A stretch of 64,000 nucleotides of DNA from Geosiphon pyriformis (taxonomy: Eukaryota; Glomeromycota; Glomeromycetes; Archaeosporales; Geosiphonaceae): NCBI GenBank assembly GCA_016748015.1, contig JAAOMT010000699.1, forward strand, positions 262,420-326,419, in the 5' to 3' direction. Of this stretch, positions 35,581 to 48,659 are shown one piece after another. A program made the translations under genes and the position numbers. The notes beneath the pieces were generated by a model that was not told the DNA's origin, did no database searches, and worked only from the letters and a program-made list of their open reading frames with translations. Each line of letters begins with the position of its first letter. Position 1 is the stretch's first letter.

Positions 35581-38350
35581 AATATTATTTGATATTTTAA
35601 AAAGATACTTTATTGTTTTCTTTTACTTGGATTTGGTTATTTTACGATTTTATACATTTAGATTTCTCACATCTTCAAACTGATTTTCATTTTTGTTGAT
35701 CATTGATTTTCTGAAAAACTCTTCAATTAATAAATATAAATTCTTTGCCAGTCTAAATCTTAAAAAGTTTTGTAAAAGCGGATTATTTTTAAGAGATTAT
35801 AATAAAGAAAACTTAAAATAAAATGAATCAAAAAAAGGGAAATCGATTTAGATAATTTGACTTTAAAAGAATCAATCTCAAAATTATAAATTAATCTTTA
35901 GTAATTTTAAGATTAAGAAATAGTTAATATTTTATTAATACCGTTGAAAGTTATTTACAATTTTTTCTTGTTTGATCCAAAAAAACTCAAAGCTATTTAA
36001 TTGTTTTTTTGTTTTTTCATAAATTTGTTAATTATTTTGTTGAAAAGATTTTTTATTGCTTTTAAATGTACTTATCTAAAAATATTAATAACTAATTATG
36101 ATCTAAAATATTCAATACAAAATAAAATATTTGAATGATATTAAATAAAAAGTAACATAATAAGTCAAAAAGTTTTTATAAGATATTTCATTTTTTCCAA
36201 AAATTTGAAAAAAAAAATAAAAAATACATCTCTTATCTTAATAAATTATTATTGCTCATTTGAGTTAAAGTAGTAAGGTTACCATATTTTGCTGCATCAT
36301 TCTCTAGTAATTGGAAAAAAAAATTCCAAGATCGCATCAAATTAATATGTTGACAAAACAAGACAAAACAAACTAATATATATATATATGTATATGTTTG
36401 TTCGCATATTATAAGTTTAACTTTTAATAAATAGGATCAAAATTAAACTTTATTGGCTCTAGAACAATTAATGATTTTCAAAACAAGAAAGGGTAAATAA
36501 AAGATTAGATCTTTTTATCATAAATTTCAATTATCATAAAATCTATTTCATTTAAAAGGTGTTTGATAAGCGAAAATCATAATCAACATTTCTAAAGATA
36601 TTTTAATATATAAAAAAAAGCTATTAATTAATCATCTTTTAAAAAGATAAAATTATCATGTTAAAAAACTTTTATATATATATTTTACTTTATTACGAAT
36701 AAATAAACAATTAATTGTTGTAGTTTTCATTTTTATTGTCAATTAAAAATAAAATAGCCGATATATTAAAATTCAAATTTTATTATAAAAAATAAGCAAT
36801 GATTAAGCGATATGCATTATTTTAATTGTAAATTTTTATTAATAATTAATAATTAATAAATGATAAATGATAATTTTATCAAACTTTGATTATCAATATC
36901 TTGTAATTTTTAATATTTTTAATATGGAAATTTTTATATGCTGATTTCAATTGTTATTAATTTTTGATGGATTCTTAAAAATAAAATTTTATTAACATTA
37001 TAATAATATAACCAAAGAAAATTTATTACATTATTAAAATGGAAATTTTAAGTTTCAAAATTTATATATATGATTTAATTCAACAATATTAAATCATTTA
37101 ATACCAAACAAATTTGTAAAAGTTTTTAATTTTATAACAAAAAGCCTTTTATTTATTTCAAAAAGCTGGTAATTAAAATAGATTATCTTAAAATTACGCT
37201 TTTAACTCAAAAACATAACAAATTTCACATGAAAGTCAAACTGTGATTTAAAGTATTTATATAAAAATCAAAAGTATTATTAATATTTTACAAATATCAT
37301 TAAGAGATATTAGATTAAAAAGACTTTTAAAATATATTTTTGGGCAAAAATCAAATTGATTCACTTTGATTGTTTTATATAATTTAGATCAAAACCAAAA
37401 ATCAGAGAATTTGACCTGAACAATACAAAACTTGGTTAAATTCATCTAAATAGTCTAGCTATTGATATTCAAATATTTAAAATTGACAAAAGAGCGATTT
37501 TTTATATATATCATTTTAAGCAAAGTTTTATTAAATCAACTTTAAATAGTTTCATTCTTTGACCTTGTTTTATTTCATTAATGTTTATACTTTATTTCGC
37601 ATTATATTTATCAAGTTTTAATGATTGAGAAAGTAAATATATTTCGTTTTAAATTTATAATAGGATCTAATGCTTTTTTTAACGTGCCTTTCACATTCAA
37701 GAGCAAAAATATCATAACAAACCCTAGATCTTTAAGTAAAAAAAGGCTTTATTGTTGAAACACTGAACTAGTTTTCCTAAAAACCCCCGGGATATCTATT
37801 CCTTTAAATCCTAATTAAATAGCCTAGGTAAATTGATTTTTACAGAAACGCAATCGGTATGAATTATATTTAGCATTCCTCTTGATTTCTCTTATGCTCT
37901 TAAAGTTTTCAACTTGATAAAGCTGAAATCTTAACAAAGATTGGCTTTTTTGTTTGAGGATATCAAAAGATTATGAATATTCTTGTTTTAAACTAATCAC
38001 AATCTTACATTATTTTATCTTTTTTAAAGTGAAAATCTTGCAATATTGGTGTTCCACTTTTTATCACTATATTTTTATCTTATTATTATTTCAAATTTGT
38101 GATGTAAGCATAATCTCCAATGCTCGTTGCAAGTAATTCCGAACCCTATTTTGATAGTCTTTTTTTGATTGATTTGTAAAGATAATTTATCTTAATATTT
38201 TAATAAAATCCGAAGATAAAACACTAAACGCAAGGTTTCTTGGTAGATAATTGAAACGGCCCTACCCCTGTGATATAAGTGCTCTAACTCAAAATTTATC
38301 AATTCAACAGCACGTCATTTTGTCAGCTTAAAGAGAGAGAGAAACAAGTT
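35581..38350. other. A+T-rich intergenic region
   Basis: About 2.8 kb without recognisable genes; a 60-codon frame at 37954-38136 is Phe/Ile/Tyr-rich and random-looking. A short AT dinucleotide run occurs near 36380. Confidence 0.5.
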
Positions 38351-38358
38351 TATAAATA
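38351..38358 (+). promoter_or_regulatory. Possible TATA box of receptor C
   Basis: TATAAATA, 81 bp before the ATG at 38439, preceded by a gagagagagaaac stretch. Confidence 0.35.
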
Positions 38359-38438
38359 GTTGACACAATAGCTTCGATTTTTTGGTAAAGATCGGTTCTT
38401 CATTATTATATTACATTTCACAAAAAAAAATAAATGAC

Positions 38439-39907
38439 ATGAAAACGATAATATGGCTTCCCCTGATATCTCTTCATTTTGTTAATGCAGCGAAGGATAT
38501 CAGCTCAGAAATAAGTAGCAAAAGTGACAATGAATTTTATGTTATTTATGTGACCGCAGCTATTTGCATGAGTTTGAATTTTCTGGGATGTTCTTTTATC
38601 TTTTTGAACACGTTTCTGAAATGGAGAGTGAATGTTACGAAGAGTCTTGCCATGTCGTATCGGCTCCCGTTTTATATTGCTTTAACCGGTACATTTCTTG
38701 ATTAACTAATCAATTAATAATATCGCTTGGTATTAATAACTTTCTGTCCATTTTTTAGATTTTTCCATTATTTCGATACATGCCTTTAACTTTGTAAGAA
38801 GGTTTTAAATCTTTTCAGTTAAAAAAAAGTTTCTCTTAATATCTTTTCAAAGACTTTGACTTAATAATAGGGATACTGGGCAAGATATGGTAGAACATGG
38901 CCTAATCCAGCATGTAAAATAATTGGTATTGCCCAAGCAGTTGCCAATTCCTATAATAATTACCTATATGGTGTAATTGCTATTTCCACTTATTTAAGAG
39001 GTATTTATCTTTATGGAATCTTAATCAACTCTACAAACTTATTAAATATTTATTTTTATATTATCAGTTGTACGTGGATATTCATTTAGTTTTGGTCGTT
39101 ATGACTATCGGCTCTTTTTGATAATTACAACTTTTATGCTAGCCACTACGTTACCGTCGATTGATAATGGTTTTGGGCCACAGAAATACTGGTATGTGTG
39201 AGAAATATATAGATTTTAAGAAATTTTCATATATAAAATTCTTTCTCGCATAGGTGCGCGACAAATGACCATCAAGCTAAAGAATATATAATTGGAATGA
39301 TATCAATGATTGGAATCACTTTGATCACATTATTTTGTTTCGTGTGTATCCTCAGATTATTGGCACAAAACAGAAATCAGATGTCTATAGAGAGTGACGG
39401 AACACAAATTTCCGAAAATCTCGAATATGTAGTGACAAGAAAAATTGCTAGTTATGTGCTAGTATTCCTGTTGCAATGGGTATTTTTTTTGATTTGACAA
39501 ACATTTCCATCCTTTTTTTCGAAAAACGAGATAATTTTAAGTCTTGTTCTATCAACTTTTTTAAGATTCCTGTGATGACCTATGTAATAGCTTTGGCCTG
39601 CAGGGTAAGATTAATCCAAAATTGAACTTAAATTTTTCACCAGGCCCTAATGTTTTTTTAATTGTTACTTTTTAAAAAGGCTACTGGAACATGGATATGG
39701 GTAACAGTGATAATAGGTAAAAATTCAAAGGTTTCCTCTTTCTGTTACAAAAAAATTCACAAAAAATCTTAATTTTTCTCATAAATAGGAATAAATTTCG
39801 GCGGAATAGGCAACTCAATTACTTACTTACTAAATGAAATTCTACTATCTACAAAAAAAAGAAAATTCGGGACATCAAGAATAGAAATTAAAGAGATCGA
39901 GTCATAA
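38439..39907 (+). CDS. Seven-transmembrane receptor C
   Basis: Exons 38439-38688, 38759-38793, 38871-39000, 39068-39191, 39254-39479, 39566-39604, 39680-39716 and 39789-39907 give 319 residues. The ATG at 38439 is favoured over a TTG upstream because it begins a good signal peptide (MKTIIWLPLISLHFVNA). Seven spans follow: VIYVTAAICMSLNFLG, then SYRLPFYIALT, ACKIIGIAQAVANS, LFLIITTFMLATT, IIGMISMIGITLITLF, SYVLVFLLQW and GINFGGIGNSITYLL. It is the shortest of the three receptors, with short N-terminus, loop and tail. Two tiny exons (39 and 37 nt) near the 3' end are inferred from frame and GT-AG sites. Closest relative in the window is receptor B. Putative G-protein-coupled receptor; ligand unknown. 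Confidence 0.72.
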
Positions 39908-40588
39908 GAATTTTGCAAAGTCGAATAACGCCTTATCATGCATGCAGGAAGTGAAAAAGGAATCCTTTTTTAGGATAAAATGCATCTTTGCATCCATTGT
40001 GATTTCGTAATCTGAATTGTCAAAGTTTGGGAAATTTTCGTCAACGGATTATTTGTTTCAATTCAATTAGCTCCAAGATTCAAATATCAATGATATCTTG
40101 TTAGTCACCTATTTTATTGGATATACGAAAGAACACCGCTGGTTTTGAAAAACATGAAGGGAATCAATACGATCGATTATACTAGTTTCCAAATGAAGTG
40201 ATGAGAGAAACAAGGAGTCTGATTTCAAAAAACGTTTGATCTATTTAAATTCATTCAAGGTGATATAATGGGACATCCAAGAACATTTTGAATTAATCCT
40301 AGCCTTTTAAAAGTTAATTCGATTAGTTAAATGCCTTTGAGGCATAAATTTAGATTTGGCTTTAAAGGCCTTCTACAATGCACTGATATAAAATTACGAA
40401 AGTATAATTTTCGTGAAAATTCTTAAATATTTAGTATGAAGAGTGAGATAATTCTAACCTTGAAATCAAGATGTCACCCGAACTCTTTGCAATCCGATTC
40501 TCGTACTCCAGTTAAACGCAAGTTTTTGAAAGATTTTACAATTGAGTGGTCGATTTCAGTTGTTTTCTTGGGAAAAATAACAAAGTTC
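39908..40588. other. Spacer between receptor C and F-box gene
   Basis: Convergent 3' flanks of receptor C and the F-box gene. No further feature is seen; the frame at 40436-40666 overlaps the F-box gene and was not called. Confidence 0.5.
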
Positions 40589-42145
40589 CTAGGGCAAAGA
40601 TTTGAAGTTTTTCAAGAAATTCAAAGTATTTCTGCAGTTTCCATTTGTAAAATCATACCTCGCTGATCCATTGTCACGAGGAAACACTTCCTCCCCATAT
40701 TTCTGGAGAATCCTGATGTAAACAGCACTGAGATCTTTTTCAAAGGATAACTTTAAAGTGTTTGTCAAATTGGGAGAACATCTTAAAAGGAATTTCTCCA
40801 AGGCAGCGGGCTTGAATTTAAACCTTGTGGCGCTTATATTCAAACATCTTAAATTGGATGGTAAATTGTATCCCCAGTCAGGTAGCTTCTTTGAAACATC
40901 AATTGGTTGAGTCACTTGAAGAACAGAGAGTTGAAGGTACTGTAGCAAAGAACATTTTTGCAAAATTATGGGAATAAAATGTAGCATATCATCAATATTC
41001 TCCAGAATAAGTAGAGTTAGATTGGGACAATTTTTCGCAATGGTTTCAGCGATATATTCCGAAGTCTCGTATTTACAACTTCGCCGCCATGATAGTGTTA
41101 GTTCTTCTAGACAACCTTCTGTGCTCTCAATCATTTTAGCAAACATTCGATGATCCATAGAATTCAATTTCAATACTAAAGATTTTAAAGAGGGAAATTT
41201 TGCATCGGCCCATCCAAATGCACTCCCTGTTCCAAAAGTGCTTGGATGGTTATCACAAATGGTCAGCCGCTCCAAACATTTGTTTCCAGAAAAAAGTTGA
41301 GAAGGCAGACAGACTATAAATAACAAGGTCACTTCTTTCAAACCCCACATCTGGCTCATGATGACATCTAATGTTGCTCGTGGCAAAGGCTGATTTCGCC
41401 CACCTATATTAATGCTTTGAAGCGATCGTTGAAAGAGGATTAAGGTCAACAACCCCTCGGATTCTAGCCAGGATGAAAGGATAGTTAGACATTTGAGATT
41501 TGTGCAGCATTCTGAGGCCTTCAACAATACTTGATTTTCTGGTATGCTTCCAGCAATGGTTAACTCGGTTAAATTTGAGAGAAAACGTGATGCATTGGGC
41601 GTCTGAAACAAAGCTAGCTGAATTTCTCGGGCTGAAATGTTCAAGATCAATTTCTGCAGACCTAGTTGGCTCTCTTTAATGAAAAATCGGTAAAAGCATT
41701 GAAAAAATATGCAGCACAATCGAGAACCACCTAGTTGGTTTTTTCGATCTAACCGCTCGGTATATCCAGCAATCGGGATCCAACGTCGAATAGCTTCTAA
41801 CAAGCGTGCCGAATTTATTTCCTTCAAGAATGAGCCATATGCAAAAAAAACTGAAATAACTTTAGGGGAGACATTAACTGACTGTTTCATCCCTTTATCA
41901 TTTGTTGGAGCTAAAACTAAATTTTGCTGTTCCAGGAAATTTATTTCTTCTTCCCCGAAACAGTTAAAATAGGTATTAAGTAATGCCCAAGGTTTATGGA
42001 GAGAATCATTGAACGGCGAAGCCCACATGTAAGGAATTGCTGCGGTACACCACAAGCGATTGACTAATGTGCAAGAAAACAGATTTTTAAATGAGAGATT
42101 TTGAAAGATTTCTTGCAGAATCTCGGTTGGTAAACGGTCAGACAT
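40589..42145 (-). CDS. F-box protein with leucine-rich repeats
   Basis: One uninterrupted frame of 518 residues. Residues about 4-46 form an F-box (LPTEILQEIFQNLSFKNLFSCTLVNRLW is the family pattern in shortened view), which would bind Skp1 in an SCF ubiquitin ligase. The rest is a chain of irregular leucine-rich repeats of the F-box type (for example LTELTIAG, LKCLTILSS, LEELTLSW, LTLLILENI, LRCLNISAT) that would select the substrate. Length and layout match the very large F-box families of Glomeromycotina. No introns, unlike every other gene here. Substrate unknown. Confidence 0.88.
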   Translation of the reverse strand: MSDRLPTEILQEIFQNLSFKNLFSCTLVNRLWCTAAIPYMWASPFNDSLHKPWALLNTYFNCFGEEEINFLEQQNLVLAPTNDKGMKQSVNVSPKVISVFFAYGSFLKEINSARLLEAIRRWIPIAGYTERLDRKNQLGGSRLCCIFFQCFYRFFIKESQLGLQKLILNISAREIQLALFQTPNASRFLSNLTELTIAGSIPENQVLLKASECCTNLKCLTILSSWLESEGLLTLILFQRSLQSINIGGRNQPLPRATLDVIMSQMWGLKEVTLLFIVCLPSQLFSGNKCLERLTICDNHPSTFGTGSAFGWADAKFPSLKSLVLKLNSMDHRMFAKMIESTEGCLEELTLSWRRSCKYETSEYIAETIAKNCPNLTLLILENIDDMLHFIPIILQKCSLLQYLQLSVLQVTQPIDVSKKLPDWGYNLPSNLRCLNISATRFKFKPAALEKFLLRCSPNLTNTLKLSFEKDLSAVYIRILQKYGEEVFPRDNGSARYDFTNGNCRNTLNFLKNFKSLP

Positions 42146-45100
42146 ATGAAGTATTTTTTGTGTTTAAAAATAAAATTCAAGTGGTGAAGTAATTTATTGT
42201 AACAGAAACAGTCTATGACGCAAAGTGCTGATGCCCCTTCCAAAATAGGCACTCTAATCAATAATGATCTGTATCTCCATCAATTGCCTTTATCAAAGCC
42301 ATTCGATTGGTCGGTAGTATTGAGCAAAAATGCAGGGTTATCACTTTAGCATTATCAGCCACCAAAAAGTCTAGATTTAAACAGCTACTTTAGGCATGTA
42401 CAAAATTAAAATTTACAATTGAATAATGATACATATTGGGAATTTGGGGCAAAGTTTTTAGGGAAGCAAGCGCCTGAAGTAATAACAGCAATTTCTTAAA
42501 AATATTTTACTGGTTCTTGGATAAATTTTTTATAAATCACAGTTATTTCATTTTACTTTGCGAAAATGTTTCAACGAAACGTTTTGATGTCAACCATGAC
42601 GCTAAGGCAAATTTTATTATTTTAATTGAACGAAATTTCCGAATAAAAGTAATATTAAAATTTTAATAAGAATTAAAAAATTTTATGCTTTTGTATATTA
42701 TGTCGGCTTTCTTACAGTTTGATTACTAAATTTTATATATAATATTAATAAAAAATATAATTGTTTAAAAAAATCTTTAAATGTTATAAAACATTATAAT
42801 CAATATTTTTTAAGTTATTAAATTAGTTTTTATTTTGATAATTATATAACTGTATTTTAAAAAGAAGATTTGGTAAATGAGTGTAAAAAATTTTAATATT
42901 TTTTGTTAAAATTGTAATAAAAAATTTGGCATATTTGGCATTTTTTGCACTTTATTTTAATTAAACATAAAAATTCTAATTGTACTCTTTGAAATATTTA
43001 AAATTATTTCATTATGTTGTATAATGTTAATTTTCAATGTTATTTATTTATTTTGAATATAAGATTAATTTTAAAGTTTTTATACAAGATTAAAAATAAA
43101 ATGACTACTATAATTTTTTTAAAATTATTGTTTATTTGGTAAACATTTTATTTTACAAGTCTAAGTTTCTTCTTAAGTTAATTTCAACAAAAAATATTGT
43201 CATTTTTTATTTTAAAAAAATTGAGAAAAGAAATTGTTCAATGTGCAAGTGATACTTTTTATAACTTGATCAACTATTAAAGGTGATTTATATAAAAAAT
43301 AAAAACTTATAAATTTATTAAATTGAATATTCAAATGTAGCAATAGTAATAATCAAGATAAAATGATAGGAGCAATTTAAGGTAAATAATAAATAATCAA
43401 AAGAAATAAGTTTTAAAAGTACAATCTTAAAATTACAAACAATGAATAGACTGTTAAAAAAAGGATACAAACAAGCCAAATTGAATATAATATTTAAAAG
43501 TGATTCTTCAAACTTTGTTTGGTACCATGGGATGTGACTTTATTATTTCTATACTTTTTTTTAAAAGAGTTAAAAATCAGGTTAATGATCTGAAAGATTT
43601 CACCAGAGACGTTGGATGAATCAAGAAATGTAGATCTAACGGGAAGAATAAAAATTTCAATAGAGAAATCAATTTATTGTCATACTTTCTTAGTCTATTA
43701 AATCTTTTTCTACTTTCACAATGATACTAGTACTGACAGGGTTAAAATTAGCTCTTTTATTTCTATTAAATCTTTTTCTACTTTCGCAATGATACTAATA
43801 CTGGCAGGGTTAAAATTGACTCTTTTAGATTTATATGAATTTCCCTCCCATTCATTAATTACATAAGCTATCCCGTTTGCACTTCCACAAAAACCCAATG
43901 CTATTTTTTTTGAAGATATAAAATAATTTAAGACTTTGTACTTTCAAATTAAAAAAACTTATGACTTGATAAGATGAAAACAGACCTATCACATTGATCA
44001 AATAAACCCAGACTTCGTGGTACTATCGATCGGCAATTCAAATTAGTACTTAGAATACTTTAAATCCTTTAGAAAATAATTGTACTTAAATGGGAACTTA
44101 CCCCTACCATCAATAATAATAAATGCAGTAAATAGGGTAGCTAAAATTAAGGAATATGAATCTATGTTAATCACGATGATGAGAAAATCAAAATTTTGTC
44201 GGCTAACATGCATGCAAAATCTTAGCCAAAGCAAAGAAAAAACAGTGAAACATGACGAGAAATTTTTCGCGTGGCATGATATTCCATTTTTGCCTCATGA
44301 AATAGTATGATCCGAGCCAGTTTTTAAAATATTCCGAGATGAAGAAATAGATTTGAAAATTCGATAATAGGCAACTGTTATTGATATAAAAACTAGGCTA
44401 TTGATTGTAATGTGTAGAAAAATTAAGCTTTTGTACCCATTTATTGAACCACACCTAAGAATTTTATCGGTTTTAGATTGAGATGCATGACTTTAATAAA
44501 ATTATTCAAAATTGGAAGTCACTTAACACCATCTTTGTTCTCCTATAGCTCCTTCAAAAAGTGGGGGACCAACGAATAAAATTTTAAGCAAATTATCAAC
44601 AAAACGAGTTTGTAGTCTTATCTTCCCAGATCAGGGTTCCATTTCCGGCATACTAGGTATTCCACAAGAAAAATTTAAAATTGAAGCATGTTTACAAATT
44701 AAAAAAGTTTGATTGATATAGCTGACCTTTGAAATAAGTCAAAAAATTTAGAGCGATGAAAAAAAGGAATCAAGCAAACTATAGCATAACCCTGAAATTC
44801 TAAAAAAAAAAATTAGATATTGTTTCTCTGACCACGGAGTAGCATAAAAATTATGCCATGACTCTAATATTTAAAAGATATAAAATGATTGTTCATGAGA
44901 TTTTTGAGGATAAAAGTGAAGAATGTATTAAGACTTACTAAATTCAAAAAAGTTATAATATAATTGATTCCATCTAAAATGATAGAGATTCAATCAAAAT
45001 TTTGAAATTAAATATATAAATATTTCTTTTTGATCTACCTATTACAGCTTTATAAAATGTCAAACGTAATGACATGGGTAAAGAAATGATTTCCAATTTG

Positions 45101-45240
45101 CATAAGTTCAATAAAGAACATATATGACCGAAATTAGAACTATGTGTAGGGTGATCAGACATGGAAACATCATAATATATAGTAATCTGTTTCTTTAACC
45201 CCATAAAAAAGATCCAGAGTGAGGCCAGTAAATATTTGAG
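42146..45240. other. A+T-rich region downstream of the F-box start
   Basis: About 3 kb. Short frames (42064-42261, 43716-43898, 44043-44310, 44974-45204) show no recognisable domain. It contains a two-unit direct repeat at 43694-43829. No gene called. Confidence 0.5.
43694..43829. repeat. Two-unit direct repeat, ~68 bp
   Basis: The block tctattaaatctttttctac ... gggttaaaatt ... ctctttta occurs twice in tandem with about six differences. Confidence 0.8.
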
Positions 45241-48200
45241 GGAGCATAAGAATTGGAAGAATTTTTACATATAAAAGTTTTAGGAATGGCATTAGCATTA
45301 AGTGAGAAAATTGACAAAATAAAAATGCTTTGAATTATTGGTTCCAACACGGATAAAGTTTGGGGATAAATTCATTTTTGAAGTGAATGAATGAATGAAT
45401 TAGACCTTTGTTTTGAGTTGTAATTTTCATTTTAAGCATAAGATAGCAATACTTAGTTTAAAAAAAAAAACGAGAATTATAAACAATTTTACTTTAATCA
45501 ATTTTTTTTTTACTCGCCAGTTATAAATATTATATTCAATTTATTTAAAAAATTCTAAAATAAAATAAAAAATATAATTTAAAAAATTAATTAATTTTAT
45601 TCATTTATTAAAAAGCAATCTTTAAAAATTAAAATCAAAAATTATAAAACAATTAATAATTGTTTTATATATATATATATTTTTTGCAATTTTGACAAAA
45701 AATTCTTTATGTATGAATTAATTAGAGTTAATTCATAAGTTAAATAATTAAGTTAATAATTAAAAAATTAATGATCGAATTTGAATAAATTATTCATTTT
45801 TTTTTTTTAAAGATAATTATTTATTTTAAATAAAAAATTAATTGAATTTATTTAAATTATTTGATAAATGATAAAAAAAAAATTAATGATTAAATTTAAT
45901 TAATTATTTATTTATTTTGAGTTTTTTGTTACAATTTTAATCAAATGAAAAATAAATGAAAATTTCCAAATTGCAATAATAAAAATTCAAAATTGAATAT
46001 AAACATTAATGATGTTGGAAAACTTTGATTGATAAAATTTTTTTTTTTTTTTCAAGAAAAATCTAATTTTTGGTGAAACTTTAAATTTTTTTAATATTTT
46101 GATATTTCCAATCATTTATATTTTACTATTAAATAAATAAAATGTAAAGAAAATTTTTTTTCCTCAAATTACGTAAATATAACAAAAGAATTTGTCGTAC
46201 CAAGAGAGGCATTTAATTTATTACATTATAGTAGATATCAGTAAAACAAGTTTACAATATCAAAAATAAATGCGTTTTAAAGTTGATATATTTCAAAAAA
46301 CTGGACAAAATCCTGCTTTGATTTAAAATATTGAACTATTTTAAGCTCCTGTTTCATTTTTGTGCAATTTAAGGGAGATTTTGTATTTGTTCTTCTGAAA
46401 AGTATCGTGATTGTGCTCTTTACGAATCAAAGCTAAAAAGTGATTTTTAAAAGTAAAAGCTATCACATTTTTTTTTTCTTTATATGATACAAAATTATAC
46501 ATTGTTCAGCTAAAAAAGGTATAGGTCATTGTCACATCGGGTTAAAAAGTTTCTCGATCGTTTTCATTTCCTACTTGCATAATCGGAAGTGATTGTACAA
46601 TAAAAACGACGCCAGAATCAGGAGGTTTTCGACGCGTTCAAATTCACCTTTTTTTTCACAATCTATGAATATCTACCAAGTTTGTAATGCCGCAATTTAT
46701 TAATTAATTTTTATAGACCTTTTAAATATGATAACTTTTTATTCTTTAGGAAAAGATTTTCTAATAATTTGAATTTTAATTAGAGACGCGTCGAGATGAA
46801 CAAGATTGCAATTCGGGAGAGCATATATTATTTTTAGTATTTTCTCTTGTAAAAAAAAATTTCAAGTTTTCGAGATTAAACCTGTTTATCGGTAATACCT
46901 TTCACTGAACAATAAGTTATCTTCTTATCCTAATGAAGTTTAGGTGAAGGCGTATCATTAAACGTAGTAAGACTTTTAGCCTAGTTTATCTTTAACATGA
47001 CTCATTCCAGACAAGAATTCCCATAAACTTATTTTTAAAGTTTAATGAAGTCTTTGATCAATACCTTTTTAAGAAATGAAGAATGAAATTATTGGCTGTT
47101 TTGACTCAAAATTTGATACTACATACTCTATGAGTGTGTTGTGAATGTTACATATTTTAAAAGAAACTTGTTTTTTAAACCAGTTGTTGAATAATAATTA
47201 TTCTAATAATTGATGGAAAAAAAATACGAAATAAGGTAGTACACGTTACCAAAGATTTGGGATTTAGGTTTAGACATTCTTTATGGACTTTTTCCAAACG
47301 GTTTATACAAAGGTTTGGTACTATGTATGGGAAAACTCCTTGTTTGAGAGAGAGACTTTTTTATCTTACCAATCATTAAATAATAATAATTTCTCAAAAG
47401 GATAAGTTGATCAAGCCAAAATGAATCACAATATTAAAAAAAAATTTTTTTTTTGGAAGTAGATTTCATTTTTTGAAATACTTTTCATAAAGATTCGAAA
47501 AGATTCATGTGTTTCTTTGAAGTGATTTCGGGAAGTCAATATATGATCCAGAAAAAGGTTGTACAAATTTGTTGTGGACAACAACGAGAAACTAAATCAA
47601 AATATAGTTTTTTTTTCCTATGTTTAATCCACACATGTCTAGTTTTTACCTTTTCGAACACAAAATGACAAAATTCAGAATGTAGTCTTTAGTAAATAAT
47701 TGTTTGAACCTTTGAAACTAGAGGAAGTGACCGAATTATTCTTTTAAGAATATTATCAAAGGTGATTGTGATTAGTTGTGATTAATCATCTATCATCTGA
47801 TCCATTAATATAATGGAATAATCAATAATTATGTTTTATATTTTAAATAAAATGAATTCTCATATAACATTATAAGAGTATTTAAATTAAAAGAGTTTAT
47901 TATAGAGTAAGACCGATTTTTCTTTAGTTTAGGTTGATTTAATCTTAGAGTATTGTGTATAACTTCATCCCATTTTTGTTATGGATCTGTTTTTCATAAT
48001 ACGTGGGTATAACCTGATTTTATGTTTGAGGTCTTGGGCACAGTTAAAAGTCTAATTTGATAAAGTAACTATGAATATAAAGAAACGTGAATGAATTTAG
48101 GGTTTCAAAGGAAAATGTGCATAAACATTAGTTCAAATTTAAAAAAATTTTCCTCGTCATTAAAAAGTTTGAAAAAACTATTTTTAGAAAATAAGTCAAA

Positions 48201-48586
48201 ACTTTTAGTTGGGCAATCAAATATATATTAAATAATAATTATTATTATTATTTAAAATAAATGACGAAAAAAAAGGATAAATATTTTTCTTAAATTCAAA
48301 AAAAATATGGGGAATTTTAAATTATTATTATGTAATTTTGAATCTTTAGCATAAAAATAGAAATTAATTAAATGTTCAATATATTTTAGAATCCAATCAA
48401 ACTTTTTACCAATCTCTAAATTAAAATATTTTGATTAGAATTTTAAATTCTTTAATAATTTTCTATTTGGGTATAGTACTTTTAAATTTTTTCATTTGGA
48501 CAAGACAAATCTTTTTTCATAAAAATTTCATCAACCTACGAGAACTGCAATTTTCATTATTTATTATATGATTTATTTTATTAGAG

Positions 48587-48587
<1 letters not shown>

Positions 48588-48657
<70 letters not shown>
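48588..48657. repeat. (AAT)n-(ATT)n self-complementary microsatellite
   Basis: A run of about 13 AAT triplets directly followed by about 11 ATT triplets. The two halves are reverse complements and would form a long hairpin. Confidence 0.9.

Positions 48658-48659
<2 letters not shown>

Noticed and set aside
43716-43898. Minus-strand ORF with duplicated segment
   Set aside because: The duplication is of DNA blocks that shift in composition; no recognisable protein, and 60 codons is too short to trust.
44080-44310. ORF reminiscent of a small DNA-binding protein
   Set aside because: I considered an HMG-like fold, but the spacing and key aromatic residues are absent.
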